Assembly (NCBI RefSeq): GCF_027912415.1
Contig: NZ_CP115175.1
Coordinates: forward strand, 1-64,000
Source: Homoserinibacter sp. YIM 151385
GTDB taxonomy: Bacteria > Actinomycetota > Actinomycetes > Actinomycetales > Microbacteriaceae
Reading direction: 5' to 3'
Length of the DNA: 64,000 nucleotides
In this document: positions 42,285 through 51,243 of the stretch, in pieces
How positions within the stretch are numbered: position 1 is the first letter of the stretch
Layout: each line of letters begins with the position of its first letter
The notes under the pieces: model-generated
Databases searched by the model: none
The model's input: the letters and a program-made list of their open reading frames with translations, nothing else
Told to the model about the DNA's origin: nothing
Made by a program: the position numbers and the translations under genes

Positions 42285-43246
42285 GCGCGGGCGGGAGCCG
42301 GACGGCGGCGGGCCTCGTGCTCGCCCTCGTGTCGACCCTCGCCTTCGCGGTCTCGGGCGCCTTCGTCGCGCCGCTGCTCGAGACCGGCTGGACGCCGGCC
42401 GCCGCCGTCACGGCACGGGTGCTCGTCGCGGGCCTCGCCCTCGCGATCCCGGCCGCCGTCGCCCTCCGCGGCCGCTGGCGGCGACTCGCCCGCGCCTGGC
42501 GGCGGGTGCTCGCCTTCGGCCTCGTGCCGATCGCGCTCACCCAGCTCGCCTACTTCGCGGCGATCGACCGCATCCCGATCGGCACGGCGCTCCTCATCGA
42601 GTACCTCGCGCCCGTGCTGCTCGTCGCCCTCGCCTGGGTGCGCACGCGGCGCCGGCCCGCGCTCGTCGTCCTCGCCGGGTCGGTCGCGGCGATCGGCGGG
42701 CTCGCGCTCGTGATCGGCCCGGGCGGCGGTGCGCTCGACCTCCTGGGCCTCGCCTTCGCGGGCGTCGCCGCGGTGGGGCTCGCGGCCTACTTCCTGCTCG
42801 GCGCCATGCCCGACGGCGGCGTGCCGCCGGTCGCGCTCGCCGCCTCGGGGCTGCTCCTCGGCGGGCTCGTGCTCGCCCTGCTCGGCGCCGTCGGCATCCT
42901 GCCCCTCGCCTGGCACCTCGGCGAGGTGACGCTGCTCGGCGCGCAGGTCTCGTTCCTGGTGCCGCTGCTCGTCGTCGCCCTCATCGGCACCTCGCTCGCC
43001 TACGCGAGCGGGATCGCGGCCACCGCCCGCCTCGGATCGCGCCTCGCGAGCTTCGTCGGCCTGCTCGAGGTCGTCTTCGCGGTCGTCGTCGCGTGGCTGC
43101 TGCTGGGGCAGGTGCTCGCGCCGCTGCAGCTCGCGGGCGGCGCCCTCATCCTCGTCGGCATCGCGCTCGTGCGCGCCGAGCGGCCGGGCCCGGTCGAGCT
43201 GGAGCCGGCGACCGCCGACACGCTGGGGCGCCGCACCCGCTCCTGA
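42281..43246 (+). CDS. EamA/DMT family transporter
   Basis: A 321-residue ten-helix transporter and paralogue of the preceding gene, with the same landmarks (FAVSGAFVAPLLETGWTP, IDRIPIGTALLIEYLAPVLL, GSRLASFVGLLEVVFAVVVAWLLLGQ) and only a short tail. The tandem copies probably arose by duplication. Start ATG overlaps the previous stop by 4 bases. Either each transports a different substrate or they form a hetero-oligomer. This is inference. Confidence 0.92.
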   Translation: MSAGGSRTAAGLVLALVSTLAFAVSGAFVAPLLETGWTPAAAVTARVLVAGLALAIPAAVALRGRWRRLARAWRRVLAFGLVPIALTQLAYFAAIDRIPIGTALLIEYLAPVLLVALAWVRTRRRPALVVLAGSVAAIGGLALVIGPGGGALDLLGLAFAGVAAVGLAAYFLLGAMPDGGVPPVALAASGLLLGGLVLALLGAVGILPLAWHLGEVTLLGAQVSFLVPLLVVALIGTSLAYASGIAATARLGSRLASFVGLLEVVFAVVVAWLLLGQVLAPLQLAGGALILVGIALVRAERPGPVELEPATADTLGRRTRS

Positions 43247-43256
43247 GCCTGGAAGA

Positions 43257-44579
43257 ATGGCCGCCGTGGTCAACCAGGTGAACCCGCCGCGCGGGATGCG
43301 CGACTTCCTCCCCGCCGAGAAGACCCGGCGCGAGCACGTGCTCGGCGTCATCCGCGGGGTCTACCGCGCGCACGGCTTCGACGAGATCGAGACGCCCGTC
43401 ATGGAGGACGCGTCCCGCCTCCACGCCGGTCTCGGCGGCGACAACGAGAAGCTCGCCTTCGGGGTCCTCAAGCGCGGTCTCTCCCGGGAGGACCTGCAGT
43501 CGGCCGAGCAGGCGCTCGACCTCGCCGACCTCGGGCTCCGCTTCGACCTGACGGTGCCGCTGGCGCGCTTCTATGCGAGCCACCGGGCCGAGCTCCCGAC
43601 GGTGTTCCGCGCCATCCAGATCGCGCCCGTGTGGCGCGCGGAGCGCCCCCAGAAGGGCCGCTACCGGCAGTTCATGCAGTGCGACATCGACATCATGGGG
43701 GAGGCCGGCCCGCTCGCCGAGGTCGAGCTGCTCGCGGCGACCCTCGACGCGCTCGACGCGCTCGGGCTCTCGGATGCCCGCATCCGCATCAACGACCGCC
43801 GCCTGCTGGTCGGGATGCTGCGCGGGTTCGGCTTCGCGGAGGACGAGCACGACAGCGTGCTCATCACGATCGACAAGCTCGACAAGATCCAGGCCGCCGG
43901 CGTCGTCGCGGAGCTGCGGGAGCGCGGCGCGACGGCGGCGGCCGTGAACCAGCTCGAGAACTTCCTGCGCCGCCCGCAGACGATGGAATATGTCGCCTTC
44001 GGCGAGCGGCAGATCCGCCGCGGGCTGCCCGGGGGCGCCGACGACCGGGTCGTCGCGGAGCTCGCCGCGATCGGCGAGGCGGTCGACGCCGCGCGCCTCG
44101 CGGCCGGCGCCGAGCCGCTCCCGGACGGCGCGAGCCTGCTCGAGTTCGACCCCTTCCTCGTGCGCGGCATGGGCTACTACACCGGCCCCATCTTCGAGGT
44201 CGCGCACCCGTCGGTCGGCTACTCGCTCGGCGGCGGCGGCCGCTACGACGGCATGATCGGCCGCTTCCTCGGCCAGGACGTCCCCGCCGCCGGCTTCTCG
44301 CTCGGCTTCGAGCGGCTCGTCGACCTCGTCGCACTCCGGGAGGGCGAGGCGCAGGATGCCGTGGCGATCGTCCACGACGCCGACGCCGCCCCGGCATCCC
44401 TCGCCGTGCTCAAGGCCTCGCTGCTCGCGCAGGGCGCCCGCGTGCGGCTCGCCCGCCGCACGAAGAACACGAAGCCGCTGCTCGACCAGCTCGCCGCGGA
44501 GGGCTTCACGCGCTTCGCCTTCGCGAGCGCCGAGACGACCCCCGAGACCCTGGAGCTCCGCCCGCTCGGCGCGTCATGA
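43257..44579 (+). CDS. hisS: Histidine--tRNA ligase
   Basis: A 440-residue class II synthetase. Motif 1 spans PPRGMRDFLP and the following helix. Motif 2 is VWRAERPQKGRYRQFMQCDID, the HisA-type loop is LVRGMGYYTGPIFE and motif 3 is GFSLGFERL. The C-terminal anticodon domain carries RRTKNTKPLLDQL. The ATG at 43257 follows GGAAG, 10 nt after the EamA stop, so it may be co-transcribed. Its last 27 bp are repeated precisely after the toxin-antitoxin genes. Confidence 0.95.
   Translation: MAAVVNQVNPPRGMRDFLPAEKTRREHVLGVIRGVYRAHGFDEIETPVMEDASRLHAGLGGDNEKLAFGVLKRGLSREDLQSAEQALDLADLGLRFDLTVPLARFYASHRAELPTVFRAIQIAPVWRAERPQKGRYRQFMQCDIDIMGEAGPLAEVELLAATLDALDALGLSDARIRINDRRLLVGMLRGFGFAEDEHDSVLITIDKLDKIQAAGVVAELRERGATAAAVNQLENFLRRPQTMEYVAFGERQIRRGLPGGADDRVVAELAAIGEAVDAARLAAGAEPLPDGASLLEFDPFLVRGMGYYTGPIFEVAHPSVGYSLGGGGRYDGMIGRFLGQDVPAAGFSLGFERLVDLVALREGEAQDAVAIVHDADAAPASLAVLKASLLAQGARVRLARRTKNTKPLLDQLAAEGFTRFAFASAETTPETLELRPLGAS
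44553..44579 (+). repeat. 27-bp direct repeat, left copy (hisS 3' end)
   Basis: This is the final part of hisS including its stop codon (last residues ELRPLGAS). An identical copy lies at 45121-45147. The flanking bases differ (g/t before, g/c after), so the duplication is exactly 27 bp. The 541 bp between hold only the toxin-antitoxin pair and its operator. Confidence 0.95.
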
Positions 44580-44582
44580 GTG

Positions 44583-44598
44583 GTACGATTTCTCGTAC
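44583..44598. promoter_or_regulatory. Operator palindrome of the toxin-antitoxin operon
   Basis: GTACGA-TTTC-TCGTAC is a perfect 6-bp-arm palindrome only 4 bp after the hisS stop. It covers TACGAT (44584-44589), a possible -10 box. YefM-type antitoxins repress their own promoter through such sites. Confidence 0.7.
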
Positions 44599-44613
44599 AA
44601 CTTTGGAGGAATG

Positions 44614-44862
44614 ATGGCCATCACCGCGAGCGAGGCCCGAGCCGATCTCTTCGGCCTCATCGAGCGCGTCAACCTCGACCACATCGAGGTCGAGATCACG
44701 TCGAAGCGCGGTGCCGCGGTCATCATGTCGAAGGACGAGTACGACGCGCTCATCGAGACCGCTCATCTGCTCCGATCGCCCGCCAACGCACGTCGACTGC
44801 TGCGCGCGCTCGACAGCGCACGGGCCGGCGCGGGCACCGAGCGCGAGCCGATCGAGGGATGA
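44614..44862 (+). CDS. YefM/Axe-type antitoxin
   Basis: An 82-residue Phd/YefM antitoxin. The DNA-binding N-terminus [20 protein letters not shown] matches the family consensus, followed by [23 protein letters not shown] and a flexible C-terminal toxin-binding part ([21 protein letters not shown]). GGAGGA at 44605-44610 leaves only a short spacer to the ATG at 44614 (an ATG at 44611 abuts it). The stop overlaps the toxin ATG by 4 bases. It neutralises the following YoeB and represses the operon. Confidence 0.92.
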   Translation: MAITASEARADLFGLIERVNLDHIEVEITSKRGAAVIMSKDEYDALIETAHLLRSPANARRLLRALDSARAGAGTEREPIEG

Positions 44863-45122
44863 CGCGCCGACTCGTCTGGGTCGACGAGGCCTGGGAGGAC
44901 TACCTCCACTGGCAGGGGCAGGATCGGAAGACCCTCAAGCGGATCAACCTGCTCATCGCGGATGTCCGCCGCGGCGATCCCTTCGAGGGGATCGGCAAGC
45001 CGGAGCCGCTCAAGCACGCGCTCGCGGGAGCGTGGTCGCGGCGGATCGACGACGTCAACCGGCTCGTCTACATCGCGGATGCGGAGTCGGTCACGATCCT
45101 CCAGGCGCGATACCACTACTGA
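44859..45122 (+). CDS. YoeB/Txe-type mRNA interferase toxin
   Basis: An 87-residue ribosome-dependent RNase of the RelE superfamily. The C-terminal RARYHY-type end (here ARYHY, catalytic His and Tyr) and [12 protein letters not shown] (catalytic Arg region) match YoeB, as does [25 protein letters not shown]. The usual EHRLVY is VNRLVY here, so the His preceding Arg is replaced by Asn, a detail to note for activity. The TGA stop uses the first two bases of the right 27-bp repeat. Confidence 0.93.
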   Translation: MTRRLVWVDEAWEDYLHWQGQDRKTLKRINLLIADVRRGDPFEGIGKPEPLKHALAGAWSRRIDDVNRLVYIADAESVTILQARYHY

Positions 45123-45147
45123 GCTCCGCCCGCTCGGCGCGTCATGA
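45121..45147 (+). repeat. 27-bp direct repeat, right copy
   Basis: Identical to 44553-44579 and placed just before the eno promoter. Recombination between the copies would remove the toxin-antitoxin pair and restore an unbroken hisS-eno junction. Confidence 0.95.
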
Positions 45148-45155
45148 CGCGCGAG

Positions 45156-45161
45156 TAGGCT
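45156..45161 (+). promoter_or_regulatory. -10 box of eno
   Basis: TAGGCT would give a leader of about 37 nt ending in AAGGAG before the GTG of eno. Unlike many neighbours, this gene has a normal leader and ribosome-binding site. Confidence 0.5.
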
Positions 45162-45189
45162 GTGCGACGAACCACCACACCCCCTCTGA

Positions 45190-46485
<1,296 letters not shown>

Positions 46486-46526
46486 TCCTCCCATGGGCGG
46501 ACCCGCCTCCGGGCCGATCCGCCGCT

Positions 46527-46573
46527 CCGAGGTCCGGGCGCGCGCTGCTGAGCGGCGCGCCCCGGGACCTCGG
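46527..46573 (+). terminator. Hairpin after eno
   Basis: CCGAGGTCC and GGACCTCGG form the outer arms of a long GC-rich stem with imperfect GGGCGCGC/GCGCGCCC pairing inside. It lies 40 bp after the eno stop and before the ftsB promoter, so it probably terminates eno transcription. Confidence 0.65.
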
Positions 46574-46594
46574 CGTTTCCGGAGCCGCCTCCCG

Positions 46595-46600
46595 TAGCAT
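46595..46600 (+). promoter_or_regulatory. -10 box of leaderless ftsB
   Basis: TAGCAT ends 6 nt before the GTG at 46607. Confidence 0.55.
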
Positions 46601-46606
46601 CGTCGG

Positions 46607-47113
46607 GTGGCGAAGCGGGAGCGGACGGAGCGGGTGCCCGTCGCGATGGCGGCCGAGAGCCGCCCGATGGCCTGGCTCCGCGAGTTCCGCCTCTCGGGCT
46701 TCGCGCTCTCCGCGCTCCTCCTCATCGTCACCGCGCTCGTCGTCCTCGCACCGAGCCTCAAGACGCTCGTCGAGCAGCAGCAGCGCATCGCCCAGCTCCG
46801 CGCCGATGTCGAGGCGGCCGAGGCGGAGGTCGGCGAGCTCCAGGCGCAGGTCGACCGCTGGAGCGACCCCGCCTACATCGAGGCGCAGGCGCGCGACCGC
46901 CTGTACTACGTGTTCCCCGGCGATGTCAGCTACCTCGTGATCGGCTCCGGCGACGACGAGGCCTCGCTCGAGGAGCCCGAGATCAGCGACAAGATCCAGG
47001 CGACCCGCGTCGACTGGATGCGCGCCCTCGTCGGGTCGCTCTACACGGCGGGCCTCACGGACGCCGAGCCGGACGAGCTCGCCTCGCCCGTCCAGAAGGG
47101 GCAGACCCCGTGA
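46607..47113 (+). CDS. ftsB: Septum formation initiator family protein (FtsB/DivIC)
   Basis: A 168-residue single-pass divisome protein. A basic N-terminus precedes one transmembrane helix (residues about 31-50, GFALSALLLIVTALVVLAP), then a coiled coil (VEQQQRIAQLRADVEAAEAEV ... LQAQVDRW) and the family motif DPAYIEAQARDRLYYVFPGD. An extra 50-residue C-terminal tail follows. It binds FtsL/FtsQ to activate septal peptidoglycan synthesis. It is coupled to DUF501 by GTGA, the usual actinobacterial order after eno. Confidence 0.93.
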   Translation: MAKRERTERVPVAMAAESRPMAWLREFRLSGFALSALLLIVTALVVLAPSLKTLVEQQQRIAQLRADVEAAEAEVGELQAQVDRWSDPAYIEAQARDRLYYVFPGDVSYLVIGSGDDEASLEEPEISDKIQATRVDWMRALVGSLYTAGLTDAEPDELASPVQKGQTP

Positions 47114-47625
47114 CCACCCCGCCCTTCGCCCCGCCCTCGGAGGCCGACCTCCGCGTCCTCACCGAGCAGCTGGGACGACCCGTGCGCGACGTCCTCGGCA
47201 TCGCGGCGCGGTGCGCCTGCGGCAACCCGACCGTCGTCGCGACGGCGCCGCGGCTCTCGGGCGGCACCCCCTTCCCGACCCTCTACTACCTGTCGCACCC
47301 CGCCGCGACGGCCTCGGCATCCCGCCTCGAGGCCTCCGGGGTGATGCCCGAGCTCGCGGCGCTGCTGGAGGACGACGACACCGCGGCCGCCTACCTCGCT
47401 GCGCACGAGGCCTACCTCGCCGATCGGGCGCAGTACGGCGAGGTCGAGGAGATCGCCGGCATCTCCGCGGGCGGCATGCCGACCCGCGTGAAGTGCCTGC
47501 ACGCCCTCATCGGCCACGCGCTCGCCGCGGGGCCGGGCGTCAACCCCATCGGCGACCTCGCGCTCGCGCGCGCCGACTGGTCGCCCGAGCAGTGCCGCTG
47601 CGCCGAGCCGGGCGCCGCGCCGTGA
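47110..47625 (+). CDS. DUF501 domain protein
   Basis: A 171-residue protein with the family features: a Cys cluster RCACGNPTVVATAP, the strand PTLYYLSHPA, the conserved AGISAGGMPTRVKCLHALIGHALA (His and Cys) and CRC near the end. DUF501 sits between the division protein and Ppx/GppA or peptidase genes in actinobacteria. Its function is unknown. The paired Cys suggest a metal site. GTG start with GTGA overlaps on both sides, so it is translated with ftsB and the peptidase. Confidence 0.93.
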   Translation: MTTPPFAPPSEADLRVLTEQLGRPVRDVLGIAARCACGNPTVVATAPRLSGGTPFPTLYYLSHPAATASASRLEASGVMPELAALLEDDDTAAAYLAAHEAYLADRAQYGEVEEIAGISAGGMPTRVKCLHALIGHALAAGPGVNPIGDLALARADWSPEQCRCAEPGAAP

Positions 47626-48872
47626 GCCCTCGGCGACGCCTCGCCCTCCTCGGGGGCGGCCTCGCCGCCGTGCTCGCCGCGACCCTCCTCCCGGCCGCCT
47701 CCGCGAGCGCCGACCAGGTCCGCGACCGCGAGTACTGGCTCGGCGAGTACGGCATCCGGGAGGCGTGGCAGACGACCCGCGGGGCCGGGGTCCGCATCGC
47801 GATCATCGACACCGGGGTCGCCGGCTCGCATCCCGACCTCCGCGGCGCGGTCGTCGACGGCGCGGACTTCTCGGGCCTCGGCGCGTCGGACGGGCAGCGC
47901 CCCGTGGGCTCCGAGGGCGCCGAGCACGGCACCATGGTCGGCTCGCTCGCGGCCGGCCGCGGACAGCCGGGCGACGCGGGCATCATCGGCTCGGCGCCCG
48001 AGGCGGAGCTGCTCGCCATCTCGATCGGCTTCGGCGAGGGGGATGCGGACTCCGACACCCAGATCGCGGAGGCGGTCCGGTGGGCGGTCGACCACGACGC
48101 CGACGTCATCAACATGTCGCTGACCCGCAACACGCGCGACTGGCCGGTGAGCTGGGACGAGGCCTTCCTCTACGCCGCCGAGCACGACGTCGTGGTGGTC
48201 GCGGCGGCCGGCAACCGGGGATCGGGCACCGTCGAGGTGGGCGCGCCTGCGACCATGCCGGGCGTGCTGACGGTCGGGGGCGTCGACGAGTCCGGTGCCG
48301 CGAGCTTCGACGCCTCCTCGCAGGGCATCACGATCGGCGTCTCGGCGCCGAGCGAGAACCTCGTCGGCGCGCTCCCCGACGGCGGCTACGCCCTCTGGGA
48401 CGGCACGAGCGGCGCCACCCCGATCGTCGCGGGGATCGTGGCCCTCGTCCGCGCCGCGCACCCCGACCTCGATGCCGCCAACGTGATCCAGCGCGTCATC
48501 TCGACGGCGCGCGATGCGGGACCGGCAGGCCCCGACTTCACCTACGGCCACGGTCTCGTGGATGCGGGGGCGGCCGTGCGGGACGAGGTGCCCGCCGTGC
48601 GCGCGAACCCCATGGGGGACCTCGCCGAATGGGTGCGCCTCTACCGCCGTGCGGAGACGACGACGGGGGAGGACGTCCCGTCCGGGATCCTGCCCGTCGC
48701 GCCCGAGCAGCCGGGGCCGCCGTGGTCGCCGCTCGGGGTGCTGCTCCCGACCGTGCAGGACCTCCGACTCGCCGGGCCGCCCGCGCTCGTCCTGCTCGGC
48801 CTCGTCGGCGTCCTCGCGGCCGGAGCGGCCCTCGCCCGGCGCTGGTACCTGGCGGGTCGCCGCGCGCGGTAG
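47622..48872 (+). CDS. S8 family (subtilisin-like) serine peptidase, membrane-anchored
   Basis: A 416-residue exported protease. An N-terminal signal (LALLGGGLAAVLAATLLPAASASA) precedes the catalytic domain with Asp in AIIDTGVAGSHPDL, His in EHGTMVGSLAAG and Ser in DGTSGATPIVAG. Asn in AAAGNRG forms the oxyanion hole. After a Pro-rich linker (PVAPEQPGPPWSP) a transmembrane helix (PALVLLGLVGVLAAGAALA) and basic tail anchor it. The design resembles mycosins of type VII secretion, but no ESX gene is near. GTG start with GTGA overlap to DUF501. The target is unknown. Confidence 0.94.
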   Translation: MSPRRRLALLGGGLAAVLAATLLPAASASADQVRDREYWLGEYGIREAWQTTRGAGVRIAIIDTGVAGSHPDLRGAVVDGADFSGLGASDGQRPVGSEGAEHGTMVGSLAAGRGQPGDAGIIGSAPEAELLAISIGFGEGDADSDTQIAEAVRWAVDHDADVINMSLTRNTRDWPVSWDEAFLYAAEHDVVVVAAAGNRGSGTVEVGAPATMPGVLTVGGVDESGAASFDASSQGITIGVSAPSENLVGALPDGGYALWDGTSGATPIVAGIVALVRAAHPDLDAANVIQRVISTARDAGPAGPDFTYGHGLVDAGAAVRDEVPAVRANPMGDLAEWVRLYRRAETTTGEDVPSGILPVAPEQPGPPWSPLGVLLPTVQDLRLAGPPALVLLGLVGVLAAGAALARRWYLAGRRAR

Positions 48873-48909
48873 CCTGGTCCCGACTTTTGTTCTGAGGAGA
48901 CCCCCGAAC

Positions 48910-50229
48910 GTGCGCAAGATCCTGATCGTCGGCGGCGGCTACGCCGGCTACTACACCGCCCTCAAGCTCGAGAAGCAGCTCCGCCGCGGCGAGGCCCAGG
49001 TCACCATGGTCGACCCGCTGCCGTACATGACCTACCAGCCCTTCCTCCCCGAGGTCGCGGCCGGCTCCATCGAGCCGCGGCACGCGGTGGTCCACCACCG
49101 TCGCCACCTCAAGAAGACCCGCGTCATCACGGCGAAGGTCACCGGGGTCGAGCACGCCGCCAAGGTCGCGACCATCACGCCCGAGGTCGGCGAGCCGTGG
49201 CAGGAGTCGTACGACACCATCGTCATGACGGCGGGTGCCGTCTCCCGCACCTTCCCGATCCCGGGCGTCGCGGACGAGGCCATCGGACTCAAGACGATCG
49301 AGGAGGCGACCGCGATCCGCGACCGCCTCACCCGCAACTTCGACCTCGCGTCGAACCTCCCCGCCGGGCCCGAGCGCGACCGCCTCCTGACGGTCGTCGT
49401 CGTCGGCGGCGGCTTCGCCGGCATCGAGGTCTTCGCCGAGCTCCGCAGCTTCGCGAGCTCGCTCGTCGCCTCCTACCCGACCCTCACGGTCGACGACACG
49501 CACTTCCACCTCATCGAGGCGATGGGCCGCATCATGCCCGAGGTGTCGCTCCCGACGAGCCACTGGGTGCTCAAGAACCTCGCCCAGCGCCAGGCGACCG
49601 TCCACCTCGACACGCAGCTCCAGAGCGCCGTCGACGGGAAGATCCAGCTGTCGACCGGCGAGAGCTTCGAGTCCGACCTCATCATCTGGACGGCCGGCGT
49701 CATGGCCAACCCCGTCCTCCGCAACACCGACCTCCCCACGGAGGAGCGCGGCCGCCTCCGCGTCGAGCCGACGCTGCGCGTCGTCGACGACGAGGGCGTC
49801 GTCGCGGACGCGTGGGGATGCGGCGATGTCGCGGCGACCCCCGACCTCTCGGGCGGCGGCGTCGGCGGCTTCGCGGTGCCGAACGCGCAGCACGCGGTCC
49901 GCATGGGCAAGCTCATGGCCAAGAACCTCGTGGCGGAGCTCCGCGGCGAGGAGCCCCGCGAGTACTTCCACAAGAACCTGGGCGCGGTCGCCGGGCTCGG
50001 CATCGGCATCGGCGTATTCCAGAAGGGCAAGCTCGCGGTCAAGGGCTTCCCCGCGTGGGTCATGCACCGCGGCTACCACGGCCTCGCGATGCCCATGTGG
50101 GAGCGCAAGATCCGCGTCTTCGGCGTCTGGATCCTCAACGTCCTGCTCCGCCGCGACCCGGTCGGCATCCCGGCGCGCGACACCCCGCGCCTCGCCTTCG
50201 AGACCTTCGCGTCGCGCCCCAAGTCGTAG
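48910..50229 (+). CDS. ndh: Type II NADH dehydrogenase (NDH-2)
   Basis: A 439-residue non-proton-pumping NADH:menaquinone oxidoreductase at the membrane's inner face. FAD loop GGGYAGYYTAL at the N-terminus, NAD loop VVVGGGFAGIEVFAEL mid-protein, WTAGVMANP, and the FAD-contact GCGDVAATPD with VPNAQHAVRMG (quinone-side motif AQxAxQ-like). A C-terminal amphipathic region (WVMHRGYHGLAMP) would hold it to the membrane. GTG start behind GAGGAG. A TAGCCT box overlaps the peptidase stop (48870-48875). Confidence 0.95.
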   Translation: MRKILIVGGGYAGYYTALKLEKQLRRGEAQVTMVDPLPYMTYQPFLPEVAAGSIEPRHAVVHHRRHLKKTRVITAKVTGVEHAAKVATITPEVGEPWQESYDTIVMTAGAVSRTFPIPGVADEAIGLKTIEEATAIRDRLTRNFDLASNLPAGPERDRLLTVVVVGGGFAGIEVFAELRSFASSLVASYPTLTVDDTHFHLIEAMGRIMPEVSLPTSHWVLKNLAQRQATVHLDTQLQSAVDGKIQLSTGESFESDLIIWTAGVMANPVLRNTDLPTEERGRLRVEPTLRVVDDEGVVADAWGCGDVAATPDLSGGGVGGFAVPNAQHAVRMGKLMAKNLVAELRGEEPREYFHKNLGAVAGLGIGIGVFQKGKLAVKGFPAWVMHRGYHGLAMPMWERKIRVFGVWILNVLLRRDPVGIPARDTPRLAFETFASRPKS

Positions 50230-50246
50230 CGCGCAGTGCACGCCTC

Positions 50247-50277
50247 GCGAGCCCCCGGCCACCGGCCGGGGGCTCGC
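50247..50277 (+). terminator. Strong hairpin after ndh
   Basis: GCGAGCCCCCGGCC (50247-50260) and GGCCGGGGGCTCGC (50264-50277) form a perfect 14-bp stem with a 3-nt loop, 18 bp after the ndh stop. Confidence 0.8.
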
Positions 50278-50303
50278 GTCGTCCCGCCCTCACCTCCGCT
50301 CCC

Positions 50304-50394
50304 CCTTCCGAAATGCAGGATGCGCCGGCGCTGACGCCCGGGTGTGCCCCGTGAAGTCGGTGCCTCCGCGCGATTCGTCCTGCATTTCGGAAGG
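50304..50394. repeat. Palindromic-end repeat, copy 1
   Basis: The 91-bp element has inverted ends CCTTCCGAAATGCAGGA and TCCTGCATTTCGGAAGG. The interior (about 57 bp) is not self-complementary and contains GCCCGGGTGTGCCCC. No open frame. A near-identical copy starts 163 bp further on. Confidence 0.88.
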
Positions 50395-50466
50395 TCGGAA
50401 GAGGGGATGAGCGGATGAGTGGAAGGGGAGGCTCGCGTCGTCCCGCCGCGCCGCCCCCGCCCCTTC

Positions 50467-50556
50467 CCTTCCGAAATGCAGGACCCGCCCGCCCTGACGC
50501 CCGGGTGTGCCCCGTGAAGTCGGTGCCTCCGCGCGATTCGTCCTGCATTTCGGAAG
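50467..50556. repeat. Palindromic-end repeat, copy 2
   Basis: Same element as copy 1. About 46 bp of interior are identical and differences are confined to the first 10 interior bases. The spacer and the flank up to the tRNA (50557-50648) are purine-rich (GAAGAGGGGATGAGCG motifs repeated) with no gene. The region 50230-50648 therefore holds only a terminator and these repeats. Confidence 0.88.
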
Positions 50557-50648
50557 AGGGGAAGAGGGGATGAGGGGAAGAGGGGATGAGCGGATGCGGG
50601 GGCGAGGGGAGGGGGCGGCGGGCGGCGGGCGCGGGATACTGGTGCCGC

Positions 50649-50722
50649 GCCCTCGTAGCCCAATCGGCAGAGGCAGCCGACTTAAAATCGGCTCAGTCCG
50701 GGTTCGAATCCCGGCGAGGGCA
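50649..50722 (+). tRNA. tRNA-Leu (anticodon UAA)
   Basis: A full cloverleaf: acceptor GCCCTCG/CGAGGGC, D arm with GG in the loop, anticodon stem GCCGA/TCGGC with loop CTTAAAA (anticodon TAA), T arm CCGGG-TTCGAAT-CCCGG, discriminator A73. CCA is not encoded. It is 74 nt with a 5-nt variable loop (TCAGT), whereas bacterial tRNA-Leu normally has a long variable arm and about 85 nt. The anticodon reads UUA, the rarest leucine codon here. Confidence 0.93.
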
Positions 50723-50748
50723 CGGCGTCTCCGCGGCGCCGCGGCCGC

Positions 50749-51243
50749 CTATCGCGCCTCGCCGCGGAGCACGTTCCGCGCGAAGCGGCGCGCGTGCTCG
50801 CCGAGCGCCTCGATGCGGCGGTCGCGGGCGGCCTCCCGGTCGAAGCCCTCGTAGGCGAGCGGCGGCAGCCGGCGGACGTTCGCCGAGCACTCGAAGCCCG
50901 CGCAGATGAGCGTGCCGATCGTGTCGCCCTTGCGCCCCGCAGCGCCGGCGAGCCGCGCGCCGAAGAAGACGACGTCGTTCGGCAGCTGCACGTCCTCGCA
51001 CCAGGAGCACTGCGCCCGCGCGATCGGCGCGGCCTCCGCCTGTCGGAGCTGGATGCCGAGCGCCGCGCCGTCGAGCTCGACGACGACGAAGCCCAGCTCG
51101 GGCCGCTTGGGGTCGCGCCAGCCGAGGTAGTCGAGGCGGTCCCAGCGCGTCTCGCCGGGCTCGGGGAGCCGGATGGCCTTGCGCTCCTTGAGGGAGGTGT
51201 TGACGAAGGACGCGCGGAGCTGCGCGTCGGTGAAGCTGATCAT
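50749..51243 (-). CDS. FBP domain protein (treble-clef zinc finger)
   Basis: A 164-residue protein. A C-terminal treble-clef zinc finger is indicated by CSWCEDVQLPNDVVFFGARLAGAAGRKGDTIGT followed by CAGFECSANVRRLP, giving four Cys in the FBP_C (elongation factor G-binding protein-like) pattern. The N-terminus (FTDAQLRASFVNTSLKERKAI) also fits. Homologues bind EF-G and help in fusidic-acid-type ribosome rescue. Whether this one does is inference. Start ATG at 51243. It is the only gene between the tRNA and the membrane protein. Confidence 0.85.
   Translation of the reverse strand: MISFTDAQLRASFVNTSLKERKAIRLPEPGETRWDRLDYLGWRDPKRPELGFVVVELDGAALGIQLRQAEAAPIARAQCSWCEDVQLPNDVVFFGARLAGAAGRKGDTIGTLICAGFECSANVRRLPPLAYEGFDREAARDRRIEALGEHARRFARNVLRGEAR

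Noticed and set aside
47622-48872. Type VII secretion mycosin with ESX genes
   Set aside because: No EccB/C/D/E or WXG100 gene is present in the window. Only the protease architecture is similar.
50304-50556. CRISPR array
   Set aside because: Only two long repeats with palindromic ends and a conserved interior; no regular spacers and no cas gene nearby.
50649-50722. tRNA pseudogene because of the short variable loop
   Set aside because: All four stems pair fully and the anticodon loop is normal, so it is probably functional.
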